The notes below the pieces were generated by a model. It searched no databases. It had not been told where the DNA came from and worked only from the letters and a program-made list of their open reading frames with translations. DNA of 28,500 nucleotides. Origin: Chrysomallon squamiferum (lineage: Eukaryota > Mollusca > Gastropoda > Neomphalida > Peltospiridae). A program made the position numbers and the translations under genes. Position 1 is the first letter of the stretch. Each line of letters starts with the position of its first letter. The DNA lies in the NCBI GenBank assembly GCA_012295275.1, contig CM022672.1:25515930-25544429 (forward strand). Reading direction: 5' to 3'. Shown here in pieces: positions 9,643 through 28,333 of the stretch.

Positions 9643-12600
9643 TTACACATCTTGAACTTTTGAAGCTTCCACAATGTCATGCTGAATGTCTTTGTAACAC
9701 GGCAGTTCTGAGAGGGGAACCAGGCAATATCTCTTGCTGGAGACACCTTTAACTAGCAGGTTGTAAATGCTGCGTGGACTCAGTCGTTTGCTGATGGATG
9801 AGTAGATCTGTCCTTGGAACGATCTGCGCCCAAATTTTAGTCCATACTGCCGCGACAGTGTCGTTATCTGTTTCAGATCACCTAGAGGAATATCAGAACC
9901 AAATATCAGTTCATCAATGGCATCACCTTCAGTGTATTCCTTGATCAGCTGTTCTACATACTTCATAACCCACTTGTTGTAGCACAAGTTATGGAACCTG
10001 CGTCTACCTGCATTCAAGTCGCCACTAAGTTTCCATTTTCTATTTTCAGTTGTATTTCCATTTTCAGTCTTAACTGCATCTGAAATCTCCTTGTTAATTT
10101 CATCTGAACTTACATTCACAGTTTTGTCTAAATTCTGATTTTTAATTTCAGTATTTGTTTCATTAGTATTTATACTTTTATCTGTAATTGTTTGTCACAG
10201 CTGGTTCTGACTTCAGATCAGCTGTCTCTCCTTCAGTGTTTGTTGTGATCCCTCCTTCATTATCCATCACATTCCTTCTTTCTGTATCCACATTGCTACC
10301 TCCTTTACTATCCACTGTATTCCATGCTTTATCTACTTCATGGCTTTCTTCAGTTTTTATCACATTCCCTCCAACAGTATCCATTGCAGTACCTCCTTGA
10401 TTATCCTCCCGATCCCCTCCTTCAATATCCACTGCATTCCCTTCTTCACAATCCGTCACTTCTGCCTTTTCTCGACAAATTACATCTTCAAATGAATCTA
10501 TTTTCACCATATCATTGTCAATACTTCCTGTCTCACCATTCTCTTCTTTTAATTTCTGAGCCTTCTTGCACAAGTCTTCATAAGTAATCCATGCCTCTTT
10601 TAGATACTTTGACATAGTCTAAAAGAATTGTGGAAATAAAAGGAAAAACGTAAATGTAGTAACAGATGTGTCTTAAGATCTCTAAAATTACAGACTACAA
10701 ACTGGTTGAAAATTTATCTCACATTCTTTGTTGGCAAATAAGGAAAATATTTATCAAATTATTACAAAATCCAGAATATGTAACAAAATCAAGATATGTA
10801 CATAGAATGAATGAATGAATGAATGTTTAACAGCACAAAAAATATATCAGCTAGTGTGTGTCATACAAAGTTAAATATTAAAAATGTTGAATATTTTCTA
10901 AAAAAAAAAATTAGATATGTGTACATTATCAGACTGTTCAATAATTTAAAATCACTGATTTTTAGTGTAAAATTAACATTCTTATCTGTTTTATATTCTA
11001 GACAAGCAAACTACTGTATTGTAATTAACTGTTTAATCCAATTACAACAAATAATTCACGAGCTGACAAAATATTCAACAATCATTTTATTTTAAAATAC
11101 ATATATACAGACAAACAGACAGACAGACATACTGTTGTTTTGACATTAATAAATCTTTAACACAATAATAATAATAATAATTAATGAGTTACCATGACAA
11201 CTGGCAGGGTTTCGTAGAGTCTGAAAAGGACAGCACCTGCAGCCAGGGATCTTGCTGCTGACTTGTTTACAGCGGAAACCTCAGAAAGAACAATTTTCTG
11301 AAGACTCATAGTACACCTGTCACATTGAAATTTGTATTTAGTGTTTATCACTTTGTTCTCCACAAACTGTTCTAACATTAGGAACATACTCGAAGATTCT
11401 TAATCTGTAGTTATATGAGGTTAAGGACAAAATAATAATTATATTCTGCAGTGAAGATACAAATACTGGACTTGGGGGAAAAAAACAACAATAATTTGTA
11501 AATATAGAAAATGTATTAATATATATTTGTCAGCACCTCTGTGACTGTATAAAGATGATATAACAATGTTTATGCTCACATGAGAATATCTAGGATTGTT
11601 TAATTAAATAAATTTCAGTAATACATTTATGTAAATTAAAGAGAAAATCAAAAAAAAAAAATTTTTAAATAAAATAAAAATATATAAAAATCTGTTTTTT
11701 AAAAACTGTTTACAAGTTATAGTAAAAAATATATCCTATTAAACTGAGATCTAAAAATTTTTTTTTTTAAATTGCCCTTACGTGAATAACTTATTATTCT
11801 GACTGATGTTCCACTCAAGCAACATGTGGTTTTGAAGAGCTGACTCACTAAGAATACAGAATGCACTCCTCTTCCGATCAGCAGCCCAGTCACTGTGTTC
11901 CATGATTATCATCTCACTAATGTTGATCTTCAAACTCTCATCTTTGTCAAAATTAGCAATACGTTTCAGTCGTGTCAGATTGGAATCCTCCATTTTCTTC
12001 TTTTTACTTTTGACAGTCATCTCCATATTTTTAGGATCCTGTGTATCCACTTTGCTTATACGCCGACAGTTCTTCATCAACTCATCAACATTTTGTTCAT
12101 TTAATATTTCAAAAGCTTTGATGTAAGCATCCTGTCTCGATTCCTGGGTTGTTTCACCTTCACCAATAGACAGAAGAAATCCTGACACAAACAATTTGCA
12201 TTCTATAATCTTGTTGTTGTCATCAGAACTTCGGAATATAGTATTGACAGGAATTCCAAACTTACTGGTCAGTTTAGTCAAAGTGGTCATGGGGTTTTTG
12301 CTCTCTCTGCTTGGTTTGACTCTGGATATCAGCTTTTCCAAACGCTCCTTTTCAGTCATTGGTTTCATCTGAGTAGACGAATCAAGAGATGTTGATTTTG
12401 AAGCATCAACAGTGGACTCTTCAATGTCCAGCTCTTTGAGAGATTTACCTCGGACCAAATGGCCAATGGTCTGTGTTAACAGAAATTTCACAGCTTGTTC
12501 AGCAACCTTTTGCTTTGCTTTCTTCTTCTGTGATGCCAGAGCACCAGCAAAAAGTATCCCTTCAATTAAGAGCCGAGCCCTGAACATGCTTTTTCCTTCA

Positions 12601-14423
12601 ACTTGAATAGAATCCACCTCAAAACTGTGTGACAGGCTACAGTGGGAAGCAGGAAAGGCTTGTTCTAGTTCTTGTAATGGACTCTGCACTAAGTCATGTG
12701 CAGACTGCCGATTCTTCAAATGTTGCATAAGTTTATGAAGCCCTGGCACTGCACTGTTAGGCATTGATGATCCTTGAAATGAATCAGTTGACTGTAATGC
12801 TTCCATCAGTGCCTTAGTTTCTATGTCTGAAGTCTCATCAGGCATAACAAACTCAGGTCCTTCATCCTTCAGAGCCATGATCTGTGGCACAGTCATTGTC
12901 CTCAATACTTTGAGTGCCTTGGCATAGCAATCATGTTTTGCTTGTTTCTTTTTACTGTTGGCTGAGCGAGCAATGAACACTCCGTCAAGAAACAAGGCTC
13001 CACTGAACATTTTGCCATTCAGGTCTACAACTGTATATTCTGATTTCAAACCCAGCTTAGAAGCAGTCAGGGCATTTTCAATGGTCTGGATTTCGTTAAT
13101 TTTGTCTTCATCATTAATGCAGTAGACACAGAAGTGATGGATTTTCTGTGGCAGTGATAAATTCGTAACTGGGTTTGTTACTGCCATTTTACTTCCTCTA
13201 CCAATTACTTTGCTAAATGTTCCTGTCATCAATCCTTGTTTCTGTCCCCTGCTTTGGCCTCTAGTAAAACCTTTAGTAAAAAAAAAAATATAATTAGATC
13301 CATTAGTCCCAAAAATGTAACAGTTCATTAGAAAAGAGAAAAATCAGCTGTGTGAGCCAAGTCTAAAGGATTAAATGCAATGGATTGTATTTCACTTGTC
13401 AAAATTTAATTTATTTATTTATTATTTTTAATTATTATTTCTGCAAACATTTGCTATGTTAAGATATATTTTCAATAAACAATACTATTAATATTTCAGT
13501 ATTTAATTTGTTCAGTGAAGTTAAAGCTTTGTGAATTTTATGCAAGAAAATGATTCCAGTTCAAAATGATCTCATGTTACTAAAAAAAAAAAAAAAAAGT
13601 AAAACTTACCTCCTCTGCTGCTTATTTGATCCTTTCCTCTTTGAAAACCTCTTACAAAACCTCGACCACCTCGAACAGAAACCTGCATCCCTCGACCACT
13701 TGGAAAGCCAGCATGTGTCCCCCAGCCTCCTTGGTATGTTCCTTGAACCACCCCAGGACATTTTACTACTTTGTCCCTCTGAATGACATCTTGACTCCTT
13801 CTGAACTTTCCTCTACCACCTTGTGAAAAATTTACCCATCCCTCATTATAGCCCATGCCACCCTCCTCCCATTCCTCCATACCTGTAAACTGTGATCTCC
13901 CTGTCATCTTAAATTCTGAATAACTATTCACATATCTTTTTACTCCAGTTTGTTTGAAATGCTTTTCAGATTCTTTAACTATAGCAAAATCATTTACATA
14001 TACACTTTCATTCATGTCACCTACAGGTTTTTCAAATGATTTTTGTTTTCCTTGTTTATTTCCATATGGTTCTTGATAACCTGTAGCTCCTACACCCATC
14101 CAACCACTACCATAAGACCCTACTAAATTACCACTATAATCCATTCCATCGGCATGGTTCCCTACCCTACCAGTATATCCACCTCTGGTTTTACCTCTAA
14201 TATAAGACCCATTATACATGCCTCCTACTTCTTCTCCATACATTCCATCTCCTGAGGCATAATAAGTAGGATCATAAGCATCATCTGGGTAGACAGTGTT
14301 ATACCATGTTTCAGCACCACCCATACCCATAGCTGTGGAAGTGGGATATGATTCCCATGTACACCGTTGTTTTATCTGAGGAACATAATCAGAATACATC
14401 CCTGGTGCTCTCTTCGGAGGCAT
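9643..14423 (-). CDS. NKRF-like RNA-binding protein: RGG-rich N-terminus, four dsRBD-like domains, C-terminal R3H; apparent frameshift
   Basis: Coding exons in transcript order: 14423-13610 (the exon itself starts at 14434 after a tttcag acceptor, so Met at 14423 is the first usable start), 13270-11782, 11388-11193, 10618-9643. Phases join cleanly (1, 2, 0). About 1157 residues if the frame break near 10181-10194 is bridged. Residues 1-290 are Gly/Tyr/Met-rich with RGG motifs. dsRBD-like domains lie near 330-400, 468-540, 600-665 and 768-832; each ends in the lysine- or alanine-rich helix typical of the fold (for example SKKKQAKHDCYAKAL). A Glu/Asp/Asn/Thr-rich acidic stretch follows. The end (about 1049-1130) matches the R3H region of NF-kappa-B repressing factor, including YVEQLIKEYTEG and RQYGLK. 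NKRF binds RNA and works with XRN2 in nucleolar rRNA processing; the same role here is inferred. I see no G-patch, which vertebrate NKRF has. The acceptor at 11388 is pyrimidine-poor and is the least certain junction. Confidence 0.82.
10178..10201 (-). other. Reading-frame break inside the last exon of the NKRF-like gene
   Basis: On the minus strand the frame that starts the exon (MSKYLKEAW...) ends at TAA 10180-10178 after ...TNNYR. The frame that encodes the R3H domain is open only from 10194 downward, because a TGA lies at 10197-10195. A one-base change in the 14-nt overlap 10194-10181 is therefore needed to read through. The exon length (976 nt from phase 0 to the stop) is one base too long, which agrees. 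Residue use (Asn, Thr, Glu, Lys) continues smoothly across the break, as expected for a single former frame. An alternative is an intron from a GTGAGA donor at 10536 to one of several phase-1 acceptors near 10136-10084. Confidence 0.7.
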
Positions 14424-15710
14424 GTTACTACCAGCTGAAAAGAAGTCACCTAACACATACAGAATTTATACCAAGCCAGCTGTAACTTTTTTGGTGTTAA
14501 CTAAATACTTATCAGACAATGATATTTTCATTTGGTCTTAACCATTTTAATGAAAATGGTGAAAAAAATATAGCTACTGTATTAAATCTGTCAATCTGGA
14601 ATACATCATCTCATAAAAAATATGAAACGAATATTTGCACTTGAGAAAAAAGATGCTTTGTTGTATTTGTTTTATTATTACACACTGTTTTTATTATTAT
14701 TTTATTTTTTGTTTTTTTAAATATTAATTCCAGTTTTATAAATATATATAAACACTTATGACTGTAACACATTTACTGATACATGCAAACTAATCTGTTC
14801 TACAGAATACATTTACATAAAGAACCACACCTTGATCAAAAACATTGATATTAATTCATTATCAAGTCAAATGGTACCTTTATGCAAAGACACTCTATAT
14901 ATAAAACAAATCATGCACTGAAAGCTCAAAGGGGTATTATTATTAAACTAAATCCATTAGGAAGATTTAGGACAACATTAAACAATTGGGTAATTTATAT
15001 TATAAGTGAGTTACCAAGGCCTGCTTTTTAGGTTTTTGGATTCAAAGTCCAATAGATCAGCATCAAACCTTTTTAAAATATATTGGTTATTGCATAAAAA
15101 TACAAAGTTAAATCTAGCTAATGTAAAATTAAAATTAAAATTCCACTCGTTTGTAATAATATTAACCCTTCAGTATTTTCAGGAAATTATTTTTTTTTTT
15201 TTTTTTTAAATAATTTAGTGCAATTAAAATGACAGGTTACTGTCTTAAGTCTCAAAATAACCAATATAAATTCTGAGCAGATCTATCAGAAAACATAACC
15301 CTCTGATCAAAACAAAGATAAGACACATCTACCACAAAATTCTAATTTTTAATCTTAAAACTCGGCATCCAAACCTAAAGGTTTTACTTTAAAATATTCC
15401 TTTTCAAACTTATTAAAAATGTATTAGCCACATAATCACTGGTGATTTTCTTAGTCATTCTAATTACATGAATTGACACACTAAATTTCAAAATATCATC
15501 AAGCCTTTGTTTGAAAATGATGTATAAAAGACAAAAACTGAAAATTTCCAAAATGTTTAGACTAAATCTTTTTTAATTTTAGAAAAAGCATTTGAAGCAA
15601 AATAGATTATTTATTAACTGTCTATGAAAAATCACGATTTAAAACTAGATTTCTCAATGTTTTCAGAGGCTGTTTTTTTTTTTTCAATCTCTAATCCATC
15701 TATCTATCTA

Positions 15711-15746
<36 letters not shown>

Positions 15747-18324
15747 ATTCAGTTATTCGTGTTGAAATTATGTGCCAATGCAAATGGTATCTGCCACACG
15801 GTTTCCAATTTTCTGAAAAACCCAAATAATTAAGCAGAACCTACAAAACAAATTACCACATATTTTCAACACTACTGTAATTAACTAAATTTTTTGGCAT
15901 GTTGTTAAATAAAATTTCAGAAAAAAGACAAAAGAAAAGTACTGATTTATTATGCTGCACGAAGCCACTGACAACAGCAATCTGACAAGTAATAGGTTAT
16001 CATATGGTCAATTAAACTGCTGATCAGTGTCTTGATACAGCATAATGATTACCTAATTCCTTTGGTAAATTCTCTAAGTTCAAGGAGATCTTTAGATCCA
16101 CACACAGAATTACCAGGACAGTTATTAGTGAAATCTAACACTGATCAGAGGTAATACTGTGTGAAAGACAGTCAGCTTAAAACTGTCCAAGCTCTCACCT
16201 GAAGAAAAAAGAAAACAAAAATATAGAGTCAGAACAGACTGTAATAAGTGGTTAATTACCAAATCAGTATGACTATAAGGCAATGAGTTTAAACAAAAAT
16301 AATTTTATAAACTTGTCCATTTTTAGAACTGTTAAATTAATGAATTTGCCAAATAAACCAAAAAATAATGTGTTTCAAGCCTAAGACATCATTCACAGAT
16401 CTGTCTCATATGAACTAAGTGTTCAAGTAAGTTCAAAATAAAAATTTAAAGATTAAAAAGTTAAAGAAACTAAAACTGTACCAATGACTTTATTTATTGG
16501 TTTCAAATAATATCTCAATAATTTGTATGTTTTCATTTATCCATTTATCGAATACACAAAAACATACAAATATTGCAAAGTAATGTTAGGAAGCTATCCT
16601 TGAAAAAAGCAAAAGGAAAACAATCCACTGGACAGCCCAAATATGATCAATTTACTGATATTACTGTTTATCAGCACAAAAAATACTAAAATAAAGAGTG
16701 GGTTTTTTGTTTGTTTGTTGTTGATATTTTTCTCAATATCATTTGTAAAATGTGACCATAGAAGACCTTATTTATTGTTATAAAATGAAAGCCTTTAAAT
16801 GCTATAATCTGAACCATATATAACAATTTAATAATTATCAAACAGAATTTTAAAAAGAAATCTTCATAAAAATAATTATCAAGTAATCAGATAAAACACA
16901 AAACAACTGCAAAAATATATATTTTTATTCTCAGCATCGTGCCATAAAAGTCACATCAAAATTATTCTTTAAAAAAAAGTCACAATATATTATAAATGTG
17001 TATTAAAATGATTTTCAAAACAATACTGAACAAAATAAAAATTGAGAATTTAAAATTAATTATAAAAAAAAATGAAAAATAATAACAACAATAAAATAAA
17101 CATTATACACAAAAGGACTGCAATTTTTTTTAGCATAAAACATTAAAAGGATGTATTCTTTCATAGGATCAGTAATTCATATCATTCTGAAGTTTATAAG
17201 TAATGAACTATTAAATGAAAAGATTGTTTGCACAAATGATTATTTATTGAAGAAATTGGCCACTGATTTTTAAAGTTCCCTTTTCTCACTAAAAAGCTAT
17301 TGGAATACATTAAGAAATGTTTGTTCTAAATCAAATGTAACTACTGTCAACAATAAACACAAAATTAGTACATATGATAGTATACAGTATACTAATTGAT
17401 GCCCTGTATTTAAACGTGTACCTGTTTATGTGTTTTGCAGTTCCTTCATTATTTTTTTTATTTTTTTAAAATACACAGAAATCTTAAAGCTTTGAGAATT
17501 TTTGTTTTATTTCACGTCTTTAAGATTACTTTAAATACCATTTAAAGTGAAAATCATTATATAAAGAGTTTCTTAATACCAATACAGTTTATGACACACC
17601 TCCCAAAACAAAGTCGGTCAACTGAAAACTACTACTGTTAGTAGTATTACTTTTATTTTAGTAACTACCGTACCACTAGCTCCACAATTATGAATTAAAG
17701 ATGGCCAGTTTGAAAACGACTGTCAAATTAAAAATAAAAATAAACAAATAAATACAAACAGTAATGCTAAAAGACGAAGAATTATTTTGTAATAAAAATA
17801 TTACACATCTTAACTAAATTTTTAACAACAAATGTATACCAAAAACACAGCGAATGATATAAACACTTGATATTTTTTCTTCCGATAGAGGTCGTTAATT
17901 ATGCAGTCGTGAAAGAAAAATAAACTTCATATTTTGAGGAGGTCCTACTAATGTCCCATAAGTGCCGAAAAGTCATTCAAAATTTTCGAAAAGTAACGTT
18001 TTTGATTATTTTGATTGCTGTTAAATAAAAATGAATGTTGTTTTATAGTTAATCTGGATGCAAGGAAAACATGGAATACATTGTAATACAGTTTTCTCAT
18101 TAGGTCTTCGTTTAAACAATTTCTGAGGGTACTCCTTATTGCGGCATCTTTATTATTAATATTATTTATTATATTTGTTCTCTCCAAGATGGATTATTGT
18201 GAGAATGCAAATAAACTCTCAAATATATTTTCTGTTATGTTTTCAAAAGCACTGATACTTAAAGATTATGTATACACCCATCTCTATTTTATTTATCAGC
18301 TTCAGAAATTAATATAAACATAAC

Positions 18325-18410
18325 TTGGCAGCTCTTTTCGGCTCGGGTCGGTTATTAGTAGAATTTGCTATGAAATGTTTACTGTTCCGGTGGCCGTAAT
18401 TGTGATTCTT
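18325..18410 (-). promoter_or_regulatory. Candidate promoter of the NKRF-like gene
   Basis: This is the only clearly GC-enriched patch in the 4.7 kb upstream of the NKRF-like coding start. On the minus strand it carries GGCCACCGGAACAG, an ETS-like site, and several CpGs. Placement is inferred from composition and position only. Confidence 0.25.
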
Positions 18411-18875
18411 TAAATATTAATTACACAAGATATTCAGATCTATACGTTTCAAATATTAGAATCCGGTACTTCAGAAAATTTCGACCCTTGCATATATATA
18501 TATATATATATTATGCTGGCAGAAATAAGAATGCAAATCAAAACCTATTTTATTATTTAATAAGTCAGGTTTTTTCTTCTAGGTTACAATCCATATTGCA
18601 GAAAATGAAATAAAAACTAGGAGAGGGGTATAAAATATATCACATTTTCACGGTCTTATCAATTAAGGATCCAAATATACTTCTTTACATTAAACAATAG
18701 TATGCATTTAATATTGATGAATATGCATAGTTCCTTGATGTTCAATCTGAATTTTTCTTTTAAGATTTTGGTTTGTGTGTCACTGCAAGTAAATATAATC
18801 CAAAAAAGATTTATTAGCTTAATCATAACTAATATTAATACATAAAAGAAACTCATGACAGTTGTTTCAAGGTGT

Positions 18876-18881
18876 TTTATT
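18876..18881 (-). terminator. Likely polyadenylation signal of GTF2H4
   Basis: AATAAA on the minus strand, about 220 bp after the TGA at 19106-19104, a normal 3' UTR length. It fits the head-to-tail arrangement with the next minus-strand gene. Confidence 0.45.
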
Positions 18882-19103
18882 GAGAGATTCTCTTAACAGT
18901 ATAATCCTTGGTTTAGTTTGTTCAATTTCTTCAGTTTTAATGTGTTGTTATTTTGTGGTAAATTCCTCCATTACTAAACAATGCCTGTAAGCTCTCCTTA
19001 CAATGTAAAGTAAAAACAGATAGCACCACTGAAGACAGCCACTGACTGAAGTCATGTGACTTCAATACATTATAATTTACTAAGTGATTATTGCAGTAGG
19101 CTG

Positions 19104-26049
<6,946 letters not shown>

Positions 26050-26122
26050 GTTTTTCTTTCCAAATGATTTCCTTCAAGATATATGAGATCCGACGATCAT
26101 GACTATTTAACTGCAGATAATT

Positions 26123-26160
26123 AAGTTCAAATTATCTGTTATATGTTTATTTTATTCAAT
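26123..26160 (+). repeat. Direct repeat copy 1, about 38 bp, in the GTF2H4/DNase II promoter gap
   Basis: AAGTTCAAATTATCTGTTAT followed by ATGTTTATTTTATTCAAT recurs at 26824-26860 with three or so differences. The two copies flank the MITE and the first DNase II exon. Confidence 0.6.
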
Positions 26161-26294
26161 AATAATAATAAAACTAAAATTATCATTTATTCATTATCAT
26201 TGAAACGATGAAATAGCTCGTAAGATTAAATTTACAATAAATTATTATTTATAACCAATAATTAATATTTGTATGTGCATCCATATCTCTATAT

Positions 26295-26470
26295 CAGGGA
26301 TCATCAAAATGGTAACCGCGAGCACCTCATCGCCCCCAAGAACCACACGAGTCGCCCGCAGACCTGTTACTAAAATATTTAAACAATTACTGAGATCAGT
26401 AGAATTAAAGGTTGAATATTGTTATCCCTTCGTATGACTCAGTGCTATTCAAAATGGTTTGTGACCCCTG
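26295..26470. mobile_element. hAT-like MITE (non-autonomous DNA transposon remnant)
   Basis: The stretch starts with CAGGGATCATCAAAATGGT and ends with a sequence whose reverse complement is CAGGGGTCACAAACCATTTT, an imperfect terminal inverted repeat of the CAGGGGTC type common in hAT elements. The interior is GC-richer than its surroundings, including GCCCCCAAG and GTCGCCCGCAG. The 8-bp flanks (CTCTATAT left, CTTCAGAG right) agree at only 4 of 8 positions, so a target-site duplication is not convincing. The element is short (176 bp) and codes for nothing. Confidence 0.5.
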
Positions 26471-26603
26471 CTTCAGAGTCTTAGTAAGTCGGAAGTAAAT
26501 CACAATCAGACAGTCGTTTTCTAAACAGAACAAACTATTGTAAGTATTTAGAGCGAATCATATCACATCAGTGTCACGTCTGACAGGGATAAGATCATTA
26601 AAG

Positions 26604-27366
26604 ATGACATGCTCAAAAGTTTACTTCATTTTTGGTTTATTTTATTCAACATCTGTGGCACTCCAGTGCAGAGATTCAAATGATAAACCAGTCGACTGGT
26701 AAATATTGTTTATTTGTTTTTGTTGGTACGGTTCTCGATCAAAAACATAAATCATCTTGTCCTTTTTTTAAACTTTAATGTTCAAAAGATCGTGGATCCT
26801 GGTTTGAAGCAAGGGGCCCAGTCAAGTTCAGATTATCTGTTATATGTTATTTTATTTAATTAATTAAATACGGGTACATTATGTTATTGAGATTTAAAAA
26901 ATCTTTTTAAAATTATCATTAAATGAAGAGTATTAAAATTTGTTTATTGTTGTTAACTTTTAATTTATTTTTAATTTTAATATTTTTATTATTAATTTTT
27001 AATTTTTATTTTAATTTATTTTATTTATTATTATTATATTTTTTAATTTTTAGTTTTTTTTTATTATTATTATTTTTTTTTAATTTTTAGGTTTTTTTTA
27101 TTATTATTATTATTATTTTTATTATTATTATTATTTATTTACTTTACTTTATTTTTATTTTTTTATAGGTTTGTTGTATATAAGTTACCAAAACTGCCTC
27201 ACAATTCATCAAATTATATCCTGAGATATGGACTTGGCTATTTTTACATGGATATCAACAGTCCACACTGGAATCTGTCCAAAACATCCATAGGAAAACA
27301 GAATCATGCTATATTCTACACTCTGAATCAGATTTATGATTCTAAACCAGTATGTACTTACAGAGG

Positions 27367-27450
<84 letters not shown>

Positions 27451-28333
27451 GTAGGGACTGAAAGAATGATTGATGATAAATGTTAATTTTAATTTTTAAA
27501 ATAATAAATATAAGATTGAAAGAAAATAAAACTTAGAACAGTTAATTATTCACAAGTTAATGAAAGTTTACATTTAAACAATTCTGACAAAAAGAAGGCA
27601 GTTGTACCTTATGAAGTTATAAATGTAACTGACATATAGTGATGATATAGGGCCTACTTATTTTTTTATTATATTTAAAAACAGTCGGATGATATTCTCT
27701 ACTTGATGTATAATGATGAAAATCCAGAAAACATATATTCTCTACATGGTGGACACACAAAAGGTAAGATGGGAATAAAAGTGTTGGCATAAATGTATGT
27801 TATTTTTTAAAATTATTATTGTTTTTTTTTTTTTTTTTTATTGCAGCACATACCAAATTCTACAGATTAGGAAAAACTACATAAGAAACAATATACCCAA
27901 CATAATGATCAAATAAGAACTTAAAATTAGCGATTAAGGGCAGTTTCCATTGTTGTGTGTCATTTCTCAATACCAAGCTTGATTTTAAAATGTTTGATAA
28001 AAATTATTTTTTTCAAAATGATTGGATTTTATTTATAAATGATACACTGCAGTTTGATTCTTTTAGCAAATGAAACTACAGAAAAATATAAAAACAAATG
28101 TATTAATAAGAAAAAGCAGGAACATATAATATTAAGACATTTTGATATATATTGCAATCATTATTATCCAGGTGTAGTCTCATTTGACAAAAACAGTGGA
28201 TTTTGGTTGGTCCACAGCACACCAAAGTTTCCTCCAATGAAGAAATATGGCTATGACTGGCCAGAAAATGCTAAGGAATATGGTCAACAATTTTTATGTG
28301 TCAGTTATGACTACAAAATGCTCAACACAATAG
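26604..28333 (+). CDS. DNASE2: Deoxyribonuclease II, N-terminal half (4 exons, runs off the right edge)
   Basis: Exons: 26604-26698, 27169-27349, 27685-27763, 28172-28333, with phases 2, 0, 1, 1; 172 codons, about half of the usual 350-360 residues. A hydrophobic signal peptide (about residues 4-21) precedes CRDSNDKPVDWFVVYKLP, the classic start of mature DNase II. Further conserved blocks are LMYNDENP, GGHTKG (His116 and Lys118 form the first of the two catalytic HxK motifs of this phospholipase-D-like fold), GFWLVHSTPKFPP and YGQQFLCVS. The second HxK motif would be in exons beyond the window. Known role: acid endonuclease of lysosomes, or secreted, degrading DNA from engulfed apoptotic cells and food; it needs no metal ion. 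DNASE2 is used in the family sense; I cannot tell DNASE2A-type from DNASE2B-type. The exon after 28333 is not resolved. Confidence 0.95.
26824..26860 (+). repeat. Direct repeat copy 2, about 37 bp, in DNase II intron 1
   Basis: AAGTTCAGATTATCTGTTAT followed by ATGTTATTTTATTTAAT is the partner of 26123-26160. After the matching part both copies run into AT-rich sequence, so the ends are not sharp. Confidence 0.6.
26940..27160 (+). repeat. (TTA)n/T-rich low complexity in DNase II intron 1
   Basis: TTATTA and TTTAATTTTTAG-like units repeat imperfectly up to the acceptor of exon 2 (27169). The motif TTTTTAATTTTTAG occurs more than once, giving decoy acceptors. Confidence 0.85.
27370..27446 (+). 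repeat. (AG)n microsatellite in DNase II intron 2
   Basis: A perfect AG tract of about 77 bp starts some 20 bp after the donor at 27350. The frame through it codes only Arg-Glu repeats and is not an exon. Confidence 0.95.

Larger units (their letters stand above)
14435..19103. other. Non-coding stretch: 5' intron and promoter of the NKRF-like gene, then 3' UTR of GTF2H4
   Basis: The first coding exon of the NKRF-like gene begins at an acceptor (14435/14434), so at least one untranslated first exon lies upstream in this stretch. A GC-richer patch at about 18325-18410 contains CGGCTCGGGTCGG and an ETS-like CCGGAAC (minus strand) and is the best promoter candidate; a YY1-like CCAAGATGG lies at 18187-18195. 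I could not fix the untranslated exon. The frame at 17948-18187 (minus, 79 codons) matches nothing that I know. The rest is AT-rich with no features beyond (TCTA)n/(TA)n at about 15698-15743 and (TA)n at about 18494-18511. Confidence 0.45.
26050..26603. promoter_or_regulatory. Head-to-head intergenic region, presumed bidirectional promoter of GTF2H4 and DNase II
   Basis: The start codons of GTF2H4 (minus, 26049) and DNase II (plus, 26604) face each other across 554 bp, so both promoters must lie here unless untranslated exons reach further into the neighbour. I see no clear TATA box at a convincing distance. About a third of the region is a hAT-like MITE (26295-26470) that is clearly richer in GC than its flanks. 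Promoter function is inferred from layout only. Confidence 0.5.

Noticed and set aside
10188-10587. Plus-strand Pro/Ser/Leu-rich frames
   Set aside because: They are antisense shadows of the acidic region of the NKRF-like last exon.
17948-18187. 79-codon minus-strand frame starting MERTNIINN
   Set aside because: No recognisable domain, Asn/Ile-rich as expected from AT-rich DNA, and no splice link to the NKRF-like gene that I could show.
27248-27454. Extension of DNase II exon 2 into an Arg-Glu repeat
   Set aside because: A strong GTATGT donor at 27350 ends the exon where the family alignment expects it; the rest translates the (AG)n tract.
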